This document shows positions 23,810 to 34,379 of a stretch of DNA of 64,000 nucleotides, piece by piece (position 1 is the first letter of the stretch; every line of letters starts with the position of its first letter). Position numbers and translations under genes: made by a program. Location of the stretch: the NCBI GenBank assembly GCA_003116995.1, contig BDSL01000012.1:857001-921000 (forward strand), given 5' to 3'. The DNA is from Yamagishiella unicocca. Lineage: Eukaryota > Chlorophyta > Chlorophyceae > Chlamydomonadales > Volvocaceae. The notes under the pieces were generated by a model that saw only the letters and a program-made list of their open reading frames with translations, ran no database searches and was not told where the DNA came from.

Positions 23810-26410
23810 ATGAATACTGAAGGCGAGACAGCGGAAAGCAAATATGAGGTCCGCGAGGTTATTGGGAAAGGAGCATTTGGCGAAGTTAATCTTGTCGTGG
23901 AGAAACACTCTAAACAGAGGTAAGGCATATTCGCTTCCCCCGACCCCCCCGGGCTGTATCGCAATCGCCTTGCGGGTTTCGGCAGGGGCCGACATCCATA
24001 ACTTGCTTGGACAATCCCTCCATATACTAATGGTCTGCATGGATGGATAGTTGGCACTCGGAGCGCGGTGCGAACGGCCCCGTGAGTGGTAGCAAATGAT
24101 GTTCTGCAATACGCAGGTATGTGCTCAAGCGCATCAAAATGGCCCGGCAAAGTGAATGGCAGCGCAAGGCTACCCGACAGGAAATCGAAATTGTGAGTTA
24201 CAAATTCGGCAATCAACCGAGCACATATTGATTGGCGGTAAAGTCCCTTAACATCGTGATCCACCGTGGCATTTCTGGAGCCCTAGGACGAATTACCAAT
24301 ATGTTCCCTTTGCTGTGTCTTTCGCCGTTGGTGTTGCTGGCCTCGTGCGGGCGGTCGGGGGTGGTTGGACACCATCCCAGCAGCTTTAGTGGTGCATGAG
24401 TATGGGCCTGCCAGTCAACCGTCGATAGAGGCTCACGAAAGGTGCACTGCCCGGCGATCACGTCCAGGGTCTGCGCTTCACCAGCTGAAGGGTGTTTGTG
24501 CATGTGTTTTTTTGTGCATATGCTTGCCACACATGGACTGCGGGGTTTCGGCCGCTTATGAGCAGCCTTTCTTCAGCGCATGCCTCCGTGACATTTGGGT
24601 TGCCCGTCATTGCGCCGCGCAGGTCTCCCGTCTGCGGCACCCTTTCATCATGCCGTACAAGGAGCACTGGACGCATCACGGTCACACCATCAACGTGGTA
24701 TACGGCTACTGCGAAAAGGGCGACCTGACGTCGGCTATCGCCAAGCAGCGGGTGGGTTCTGGGGAATATGCCGCAATGGACATCTCTTCTTGCTGCGCTC
24801 GTGTGGCTAACAGCATGCGGTAACTGATACATGACAAGGCACTGGACGCGTTGACCGATATGCTCGTCCCATAAATGCCTGGCGGGAAACCACCACTTCA
24901 TAAATGCCCAACATGTCATGCCGTGCCGCGACCCACATTTTCAAACCACGTCATGGCAATCAACATGGACGCGCCTTCCTTTCTCGGTTCTAGGGCAAAT
25001 TTCTTTGGCCTCCAGGAATCGTAAGAAAGTCCTTGGTTCGTTGCTCAGCATCCTGATCTCTCACTCCCGGCCCGCTCCCCACACCACAGGGCAAGCTCTT
25101 TTCGGAGGAGACGCTGCGGCTGTGGCTAGCGGAGTTGCTGCTTGCGATTGACTACATGCACCGCCAGAACGTGCTGCACCGCGACATAAAAACGCAGAAC
25201 ATTCTGTTGACCGGCGAAGGAGACGTCCAGATCGGCGACTTCGGTCTTTCTACAGTCCGGTGAGGAGACGTGTGCCATTTGGGTCGGTGAGGAGACGTGT
25301 GCCATTTGGGTCGGTGAGGAGACGTGCGCCATTTGGGTCGGTCGCACGAATGTCGGATTCAGGACTTTGCATTGCAGTGGATTGGAAGGTGCTCAGGGCT
25401 TTAGGGTCGGTAAACATCGACATGGTGTATATTGCTGGTTACGCATACGTTATTACTGGGGAATGGGAACTTGTCTTATCGCATGTCTAAGACAGCCATC
25501 CGGAGCCAGCATTCAGCCAAATGCAGCCATCGGATCCCAGCTGTGGATGCGCCCTTTCCACTGGTAGCCTCCCCCCCCGTGACCTCCCGCCAATGTGTTG
25601 GGAAAACCTGGTGTACGTGTTCGATATTGTCTGCTGCCAATCAGGTCTGTACTTCCGCACGCGCAGGGTGCCCAGCGGTGATCCGATGCAACAGCAGCAG
25701 CCTGGAGGGGACGATACGGACGTGCGGATGGACTCCTCGCCTGCACACCTTGACACGGGTTTGGCCGGCGCAGGCGCTGCGACACCCGAGCACGTTAAGG
25801 CGCACCACAACCAGCAGCACAACCACGGTGGGATGGACCCGTACGCCACCGGCCTGGCTAACGCCCACGCCAATGGCCACGGGGGCCAAGTGCACCTGGC
25901 CGATAAGGACAAAGATAAGGACAAGGACCAGCTGCCTGGACATACCCCCGTGCACGATGCAAAGGTTGGTCGGCTGCTGTCGGGTTGTTGGGTTGGACGT
26001 CCGATCTTGCGGCCCACTGGGCCCAATCATTTCCGCCGGATTGGCCCACGACGTCGCCCTACAAGCCGTCCTGCTACCATGTATTCCATCAAGTCCACAT
26101 GTTCATGTATTTGCCTAAGTGCGATCTGTTTACGTACAATTGATAGTTTGGACTACCTGATTTCACCATCGTCTTCCTGGTTGTTCGTCGTTCTGTTATC
26201 TCGCCTGGTGACATGGCGGCAACGCCCGTAGTCAAAGCAGTTGACAGTGACCGAGACCGAGATCGCCTCTTGATATCAATTATCAGCGAATCCTCTCGCC
26301 GCCCTCCCCCAGGCCGGTACCCGCAACGACTACGCGCTGGTGGGCACGCCCCACTTCATGAGCCCCGAGCTGCTCTCCAGCCAAAAGTACTCGTTCGAGA
26401 CGGACATCTG
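23810..26410 (+). pseudogene. NEK-family kinase, 3'-truncated duplicate
   Basis: Exons 23810-23919, 24117-24192, 24623-24751, 25090-25259, 25667-25964 and 26313-26410 are copies of the first six exons of the intact gene at 34380-41700. They encode residues 1-294: glycine loop GKGAFGEV, HRDIKTQNILL, GDFGLS and GTPHFMSPELL, up to the conserved DIW. Exon 7 onwards (end of the C-lobe, the long tail, the CAP-Gly domain) is missing, because the duplication ends in the following intron. Downstream on the same strand comes the 5'-truncated PRP17. If the donor at 26411 is not used, the frame stays open through the junction to 27158, adding a His/Gln-rich tail. Without subdomains IX-XI it is unlikely to be an active kinase. 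Confidence 0.88.
25260..25340 (+). repeat. 27-bp tandem repeat carrying three copies of a 5' splice site
   Basis: Three units starting GTGAGGAGACGTG(T/C)GCC begin at 25260, 25287 and 25314, immediately after NEK exon 4. Each unit presents CG|GTGAGG, so the donor is triplicated. Use of the second or third site would put an in-frame TGA right after the exon. The copy is at 35830-35910. Confidence 0.85.
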
Positions 26411-27562
26411 GTGCGTGTGGGGCTGTCTTACGGCGGTTGATGGTTGCCAAGTCCTTTCACAGTTGCCGGCAGCCAATGAAGTTCTCAGCCGCGTGTATCG
26501 AACCCCAATTGAAGCTCGGGTTGTTAGTTATATAGCCACAAACCCTAAAGCCAGGGCCTATGAGTACGCGTTCACCCGCCAATCGCATTCCTTGACCACG
26601 AGCACGCAGTCAGTCGCGGTGTGTTGCGTCAAACCCGTACACATTGTACGACGTACTCCTCGTCACCAACAGTACTCACATCACCACCACCAGCACCACC
26701 ACAAGCAGCAGTGCCAGCAGCACCACCAGCAGGAGCACCACCAGCAGCACCACCACTACCCAGCAGCAGCGCCAGCAGCAGGGTCAAGCAGCAGCGCGAC
26801 AGCTCTCCACCTCGCACACCGCACCCTTGCCGACAACGCACCCTTCCCGCCACAGCGTCGGCAGTCATGCGGGTCATTCGTGGGGTTGGAGCACCTGCAG
26901 GGGGTTGGAGCACCTGCAGGGGAACGGGGGCACCTGCAGCTGCAGCCGGGACCGAGGAGCTCTTGCGCTGCCTGCGACGCCGTGCACTTCGTAACGGCTG
27001 CGCTGCGGCCCGACGCGCTGAATGATGCTACCCTATGGGCGTTGGGGCTCCCGGCCGTGTGGCTGCATGCTGGACTCGGAGCCATGCCCGGTCCAAGCCA
27101 TGCGGTCACACGGCCCTACGGATGTTGTGACACGGTCATGAGGGTGCAGCCCAGGTAGCATGCGTTCGCTGCAAGGGGGCTGCGCGCGACGCAGCTGTAG
27201 CCCCACCGGCTCAGCCGCTGTAGTCGGCGCCGAGGGGCTGGACGGCGCGACGACGACGCAGCCGCAGCGTAGAGGTTGTGAGGGAGCCACAACCACAGCC
27301 AGAGTCGCGGATGTTGCGAGGGAGCCACAACCACAGCCGCAGCTTCAGAGGTTGCTAGGGAGCCACAACCGCAGTCGCAGCCACAGAGGCTGTAAGGGAG
27401 GCGCTACGGCGCCCCGATGATTCCTCGATTATTTTTCGGCGTCCGCACACAACCCGCGACCTGGTATCCCCGAACTTAGGACACGACCCACCCCACCCCG
27501 TGTTACCGGTCTTTATGCCACCCCACCCCACCCCGACGCCGGCCGGGCTGCTGCTGTCGCAG

Positions 27563-30500
27563 GTGCGGGCGCCCGCAAGGTGATGTACAACCTGCCCGCC
27601 GAGGACCTGCACGCGCCAGTGCTAGGTGCGCAGCATGGGAAGCCCCTCCCGGTAGCGGTGGCGGTGGCAGTAGTGGCGGCGGTCTTAGTGGAGGAGTATT
27701 GGTGGCGGTGGCGGTGGTAGTGGTGGCGGTGGTGATGGGGGAGTAGTGGTGGTGGTAGCGGTTGTGCCTGACAGCTCCAGGGCGGGAAAAGGAGGTCGGA
27801 AAGGGAGGAGGGAGCCTGTGGGGCGGGCACGAAAGGGGCGGCGAGGAATGGGGCGGCCTTGGTCGGGGCTTCGGCTCAAGGGCCGCCCGCCAACCCCTGC
27901 TCCCGCCACGTTGTGTGGGCGTGCAGGTCCCGCGCACCCCTACCAGAAGGACGGTCTTGCGGCCGGCTTCAAGAACCACTTTGTGGGGCATGTGGAGGTG
28001 AGCAAAGGAAGGAACCCGGGAGCGGGTATGGGTGGGTTCCTTCAAGAGCTGCGCGGAAAACACAGGGTTTGAAACCTTACCCCCCTGCCGGTCGCCCTTC
28101 ACACTGTCCCGACTCACTCCCCTCACACCCCTCCCCTCACACCCCTCCCCTCACACCCCTCCCCTCACACCCCTCCCCTCTCGTCCTCGCCCCAGGACGC
28201 CCACATGCACAGCTACCACTTCGAGCGGGAGTACCACAACTTCCACGCGCTGGGATATGGGGAGGCGCCCAGCGGGATAGGTGCGGAGGGGGGTCGGGCG
28301 CCAGGGCTCGGAGCGCGTGTTGCGGCGGAGGGGGCGGCCTGTGCCGGGGAAGATCCAGCGGCACGGTGGTGTTCGTGCGGAAAGCCCGTTTGGAACATAC
28401 GTTCATATATGCATGCTGGAGAGCTTGGTTGAGGCGATCCCTTGTGCTGCTCTGCTGCGTCTCCTCGTGGCCGCGCTCCGCGCTCCAGGGGTGGTGGGGC
28501 GGCCGGTGGACGAGGAGGCTCTGGCTATGAGCGAGGACGGCGGGCCCAGCGCCTGGAAGCGGAGGAAGACCACTGCGGAGCGGAAGGCAGAGCAGGTGGG
28601 GGGAGGCGGCGGGGAGTGGCGTGAAAACCGTTGACACAAAAAAGACAGGATAGTGGGCGCATGGTCGGCGGACGGCGAGGCAGCGGGGAGGGGAGGGGGC
28701 AGGCAGGGCTCGTCTCGCACCGGGACTGATGTGGAGGGAGACAGGGGGCCCGAAGTGCCCGACCCGTGGGTCCAGCCGTGCTCGGATGGGCGGTTGCCAA
28801 GGTAGCGGAGCGGGCGCTAGGGCGGTAGGGCGGCCGAGGGGGGCTGTCGTACTCCGTAGCTTGGGTGGGCGGGAGGTTGCATGGGCGCTTGCAACTGCCG
28901 ACGGTGCCGATGGTGGGTTCGGTGGGTTGCAACCCTAACCCCTCGCATCCGGCACCCCACACCCACATTGGGCCGGCACGGTCCGGTTCTGAGTTTTGAG
29001 TTCTAAGTTCTGGGTCACTAGCTGGCTCGCATCTTCCTCACGTACACAACCACCCTAACTGACATGTACGGCTGTGCCCATCCGCTCGCGTTCCATTGCC
29101 TGGCTCCCCAGGCTGCCAAGGCCGAGCGCCTGGCCGAGCCCCTCGACCCCGACCAACCCTTCAAGCTGCAGGAGCGGCAGCCCTGGGCAACCAAGGAGCG
29201 CGAGGTGGGTGGCTGTGGCCCGGAGGAGGGTCTTGGAGTTTAGGGTTTGGGTGTGGCCCGGAGGAGGGTCTTAGGGTTTAGGGTTTGGGGCTGGAAGGGG
29301 AGGCCCGGGGAGACCAGTGTGGCCCGAGGGTCCCGGGTAGGTCTGCTGGAGGGTGCGGCTAGGCAGGGCGCTACGCGACAAGCACGGCGACCGGTCCCGA
29401 CGACCGGATGGGCGTTTGTGTTTGCTGCAGCTAGTAGCTTAGTTTCTGACAGCGTGTTTCCGCCTCCGTGCCCCTCTCCCTCGCTCCCTCGCCCTCGCTC
29501 TCCTCCCCCTCCTGCGCCCCAGGTTGCGGAGCTCACGGAGGAGCAGAAGGAGTTCATGGCCAAGATGGAGGCGGCCAAGCTGGAGGCGGCGGCGGGGGCG
29601 GTGGACAGCAAGGGGCCCACCACCTTCTTCCACGGCAAGGAGAAGGAGGACTACCAGGGCAGGTGCGGCGGGGGAGAAGGCGGGGGCGGAGGGCAGTGCA
29701 GAGGAACGCGCGTTGTTGGGCTGGCGGAGGGCGGGGCATGCGGTTTCCAGAATGATGATCTCCAATACCTGATCATACGATGATGAAAAGATGATAAGAA
29801 GATTATGAGAAGATGAGGAGCGCGGAGTGAAGTGCTGGGATGCTGGGTGGCGGATTGGAAAGACATACCGGTAACTCAGACACGTGCGCCGCCGGGAACG
29901 TTTTACGCTTCAGGTTCCGCCATTTACGCCGCCGAGGTGGCGCCCACCACCCCGCCCACGGTTTTCTCTTTCGTACACGGGTTTTCCTTGCAACACCCCA
30001 CTTACTTACTCGAGCAACTCTCTCTTAGCGCCCTCCCCGCATCCCCCTCCCCGCCGCAGGTCGTGGTTGCTGGGTCCCAGGGACAAGCGGAAGGAGTCGG
30101 ACGTGTGTTACCTGCCCAAGCGCTGGGTGCACACCTGGGCGGGCCACACCAAGGGGGTCAATGCGGTGGGTGGTGGGTGGCGAGGGGACCCGTGGGAAGC
30201 CGTAGTGGATAGGTGGGTAGGCGGATGGCATGGGTGAGTTCGTGGACGGAGTCGGTAGGTTGGGTGTTCTGCAGATTGGGTTATTGCTCATGCGTGTGGG
30301 GCTTGAAAGTCGTGCGTTTTAAAAGCTGGCTCGTGGCCCCCTTCCGTCCCCTCCCGTCCCGCAGGTTCGGTTCTTCCCCGGCACCGGCCACCTGCTTCTC
30401 TCGGCGGGGCTGGACGGCAAGATCAAGATCTGGGACGTGTACGGCAGTGGCAAGTGCATGCGGTCGTACTTGGGCCACTCCAAGGTGAGCACCAAAGGGG

Positions 30501-32562
30501 GGGAATTGGGCCCGGTCGCCTGGCTTCCACCTCCACCCGTCCAACCCACCCCCTTAACTCCATGCCTCCAACCCGCCCACTCCTCGGGACAAAAGCACAT
30601 CTCCCCAGCTACGGCAGTACGACCTTTTTTTCTCCTTTCGTCCGATTCGCTAGAGGTTTACTTTATTTCCGCCCTTGGCGTCGCGCTCCCCTCCATCGCG
30701 CTCCAGGGTGTCCGCGACGTCTGCTTCTCCAACGACGGTCGCCGCTTCCTGTCCACCGGGTACGACAAGAACATCCGACTGTGGGACACGGAGACGGGCG
30801 CCGTCATCAAGACCTTCAACACGGGCAAGGTGCGGGCTGCGGGGAGGGGCGGGAACAACACAGCCGGGAAACCTCCGTAGATGTTTTGGTACATTTCCAA
30901 TTCATGGAAATTGTTAAGGAGGAACATCGCTTATTTTAGGGGGAGTATGCGTACGGCGCTCAGTCCTTAAGGCCGGTTCCCTCGATGGCTGCTTTCCTTG
31001 GTTTTCCAAATGCACAGGTGTACTACTGCGTCAAATTCCACCCGGGAGATGACCGGCAGAACGTATTCATGTCGGGCTGCCAAGACAAGAAGATCTACCA
31101 GTTCGACACCGACACGGGTGGGTCGGGGGGTGGGGGCGTTTCGGCACTGGAGGGGTCGCGGAAGGGTTGAGGCTGCGGGGGTTTCCTCTTCCGCCCCGCC
31201 TGGCCGCGTACCCGCGTCCTCGCGCTGCCGCTCTTCACTCCTACCGCCGCCAACCGCCAACCCACGAACCTCCAATCACCAGGTGATTCGGTCCAGGAGT
31301 ACAACTACCACCTGGGTCCCGTCAACACGGTCACGTTCATCGACGACGGCCGCCAGTTCGTGTCCACCTCGGACGACAAGACCATCCGCGTGTGGGAGTT
31401 CGGCATCCCCGTGCAGATCAAGTACATCGCCGACCCCTCCATGCACTCGATGCCCGCCGTTGCAACGCACCCCTCCAAGAACTACCTCCTCATGCAGAGC
31501 CTCGACAACCAGGTACGGCGACGATGATGACGTCATTGCCACGTCATGGCGCGTCGTGTCCTGCAGTCGTCGTTGGCGCAAGCCTGCGACATGTGTTGGC
31601 TGGTGGCCGCGCGAACGAGTGTGGGTCGTCCGCGCGCGGGAATTTGAGGGGAGATCGCTTGGAGATTGGGCGAGAGGCGCGGCGAAGCTACGCTGTAGCC
31701 GTGTGGGTGGGTGTATGGTGGCCCCCTGTCGTGAGCGTGCTCACGCCGTCGTACCGGTCTGTGTCGTACAGGTGCTGACGTACATGATCAAGGACGGTCG
31801 GTTCAAGTCCCAGAAGAACAAGACGTTTAAGGGGCACAACACGGCGGGCTACGCCTGCCAGGTCAATACGTCGCCGGACGGCAAGTGAGTAGCGCGCAAG
31901 GAGGTGGGGGGGGGGGTGGCGTGAAAACCGTTGACGCGAAAAGGACAGGATAGTTGGCGCATGGTCGGCGGACACCTAGTTTGCGGGGGATGGAGGGGAG
32001 CGGTGGAAGGGTAATGAAAGGAACCCGTGGGTCAGCATGAAATGTATAACCGAGGGGGTAGGGGATGGGGGATCGATGGAATGGGGAAGGAGGTTGGCAA
32101 CCCGGCGCGGGGGCGGGATGAGAATGGTATGGAGACAGGGAGGAGCCCTGGATGTGTGGCGTACGCCAGGATAGCGAGGGTACCAACGATGCTTGTACCG
32201 TAGGGCAGAGGAGGAGGGTGTCAATGTTCGGTTGGGAACAGCCGCGGCCCAGGGCCGTTCAGCCGCGGACCCGGGCCGAGTATCGCAGTCAGCGCGCTGC
32301 AGGTGTCGTGTCATCCCAAACTGCCCGCTAAAACGCCCGACCTGCTGCGCGCTCCGTCTCACGTACCCCTCCCTGACACAGGCTGGTCATGTCTGGCGAC
32401 TCGGAAGGGCGGTGTTTCTTCTGGGAGTGGGGCGCCCCGCAGAAGATTGTCCGCACCATCAAGGCGCACGACGCGGTGTGTATCGGCTGCGAGTGGAACC
32501 CCATGGAGAGCAGCAAGGTCGCGACGTGCGGCTGGGACGGACTCATCAAGTACTGGGATTAA
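27563..32562 (+). pseudogene. PRP17: PRP17, 5'-truncated duplicate
   Basis: Thirteen exons (27563-27625, 27927-27997, 28196-28280, 28489-28595, 29112-29204, 29523-29662, 30060-30165, 30365-30484, 30707-30829, 31018-31117, 31283-31512, 31772-31884, 32382-32562) repeat exons 3-15 of the intact gene without a visible coding change. Exons 1-2 (start codon and first 68 residues) and the native promoter are absent. The next upstream gene on this strand is the truncated NEK. Splicing NEK exon 6 (phase 2) to the first PRP17 exon here (phase 1 entry) shifts the frame, so a direct fusion protein is not expected. The WD40 block itself is complete. Confidence 0.9.
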
Positions 32563-34379
32563 GGGGAAATGACGTGGGTTTCTGGCGTGGGGCCATATCA
32601 CGGATGCGGAGGGTTCTTGAGTGGTTGGTTGGAACTACGGTAGGCGGTGCACAGGCGGGGGTGCGCAGGCGTACATGGCTACCTAACGGCACATGGTGGG
32701 ATCTGTCGTACAGTATGCAACACGCAAATACACGGTACCGGTGTACTGTTTAGAGCGAAGGGGGACGCGGCGCGTGCTGGCTGCTCGCCGACTGACTTAT
32801 GACATGTTACGACCGGGCTGCCGTTAAGAGCGAGTGTTACAATGGGGACCAGATTTTGTCAGCCGGCTGGGCGATCGGCCTAGTCCAGATTGATTGCGGT
32901 TGCTGCGGTTGCATCTACAGTTCGGGTTACAGTGGCTGATGCGCTCGACTACTGGCTCCGCTTGCGCGCAGCAGAAGGCGCTACCGCCCGGCTATGTTGT
33001 CGCGCTGTTAGGCCTCTCTCCCTCACGAGCTTCCATACGGGCTTGTTACCCAACTCCACGCGGCCCTCAATGCGTCTGGGATGCACCGCAAACGTAACAT
33101 TACAGTGCATGTGTCATTTGCGATGCCGACTTGAAGCGGGAAAGGCGCGTGGACACTGTATCAGTACGGTATATGCAGGAAATGACAGGAACACGCACGG
33201 CGGCTGTCCGACGAGCGTTTTGTTATGGAGGCATGGCACCTGGTTGGCAGGCCGAGGCCGCGAAAGGCATGCTCCCATGGACGTAATGGGCGGGATCGCG
33301 TTGCGTTCTAGCCCGGTTTGGCTAAGGGATTAGGAATCTGGGGGGTTGGGCTGAAATCCTGGACATGTGAAGGTGGGGGAGCTAGAGGAAGGCGCTGGTG
33401 AAATCGTGGCGTTTCAGCTGCTGACTAGTCGTCATGGGTTGGCCGGTGCTAGCCGGCGCATGCTCGTGTTGGGCCCTGGTTACCCCCGGTAGGGAGTTTA
33501 ATCGACATTCCTTTTGTCTCGCATGTCGGGGGACCACGTCAGGGAAGTCCTTATTTTGGGGTCGGCACGCATCCCAGAATTCTCGTCACGACACAGTGTC
33601 CCTATGGAGAACCGCAAGGTTGCTACATGTAAATTGGACTTGCCAAACACCAGGATTGAAGGAGCGACGTGCTCTATTGCGGACGGGTGGTTGAAGGCGT
33701 ACATGAGTGCCTACCGTATGTGCAGGTTTATCACGATGCATTGTGTTCTTCTCAGCTGGACGGCGACCAAAGTATGCTGGCCGCGCGCCGATAGGACTAC
33801 CATCGGTCGGTGTTACAGTAATTGGCGCGAACGTCCAATTTAAGAACGATCATTACGATGATGATGCAACCTTGAAGATTTGCCAGGTCAACCTCTTTTG
33901 GTTGCGGGTGATGGGATTGCGGGATCGAGTTGGCTTGCCTGATGGCCTGGCGCCTGGGTGCGGTGGAGAGCGCAAAGCGCTAATCCTCTTCCTTGCGTCA
34001 GGTTCCCATAAGCCAGTTAACCTCTCCTAAAAGTATGATTCCCAAGCTTGGGCTCCATCGCGATTGGGGTTAGGTACATGTATGCTCCTGTTCAAATGCA
34101 CCATATCACATGCGAGAAGTATTGTACGACATCCAAACCAAAGGACACAAGCTCTAACGCAAGAGGCCTGACGACATTAAATAGGGTACGTGTTCTCACC
34201 TTATTTTGCTGCCGACTAGCGTTTTCCATTATCGTCCTGCTTTTGGCCCGAGCCTTGGCGGGCCTAGGATTTCCCTGCTTCCAAATGCCACGCTTCTGAC
34301 CTGATACTGATGCGGTGAAGCGTAGCCTTATCGCCCGGCGTCATCCATCCGCCGGGCGTGGGCTTAGCCAGTACGCACC
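32563..34379. other. PRP17-NEK spacer, copy 2
   Basis: Duplicate of 21993-23809. It supplies the promoter region of the intact NEK gene. Confidence 0.6.

Larger units (their letters stand above)
16048..26618 (+). repeat. tandem duplication, left unit (10,571 bp)
   Basis: It matches 26619-37189 head to tail. The left edge lies in PRP17 intron 2 (16033-16991). The right edge lies in the NEK intron after exon 6. At all three boundaries the two bases CG are shared (16046-16047, 26617-26618, 37188-37189), and flanking bases differ. The offset is 10,571 up to the G run at 21496, 10,570 from there to the C run at 25571, and 10,571 again after it. Confidence 0.97.

Noticed and set aside
27563..32562. 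Second PRP17 as a fully functional paralogue
   Set aside because: The first two exons including the start codon are missing, and the upstream kinase exon joins in the wrong phase.
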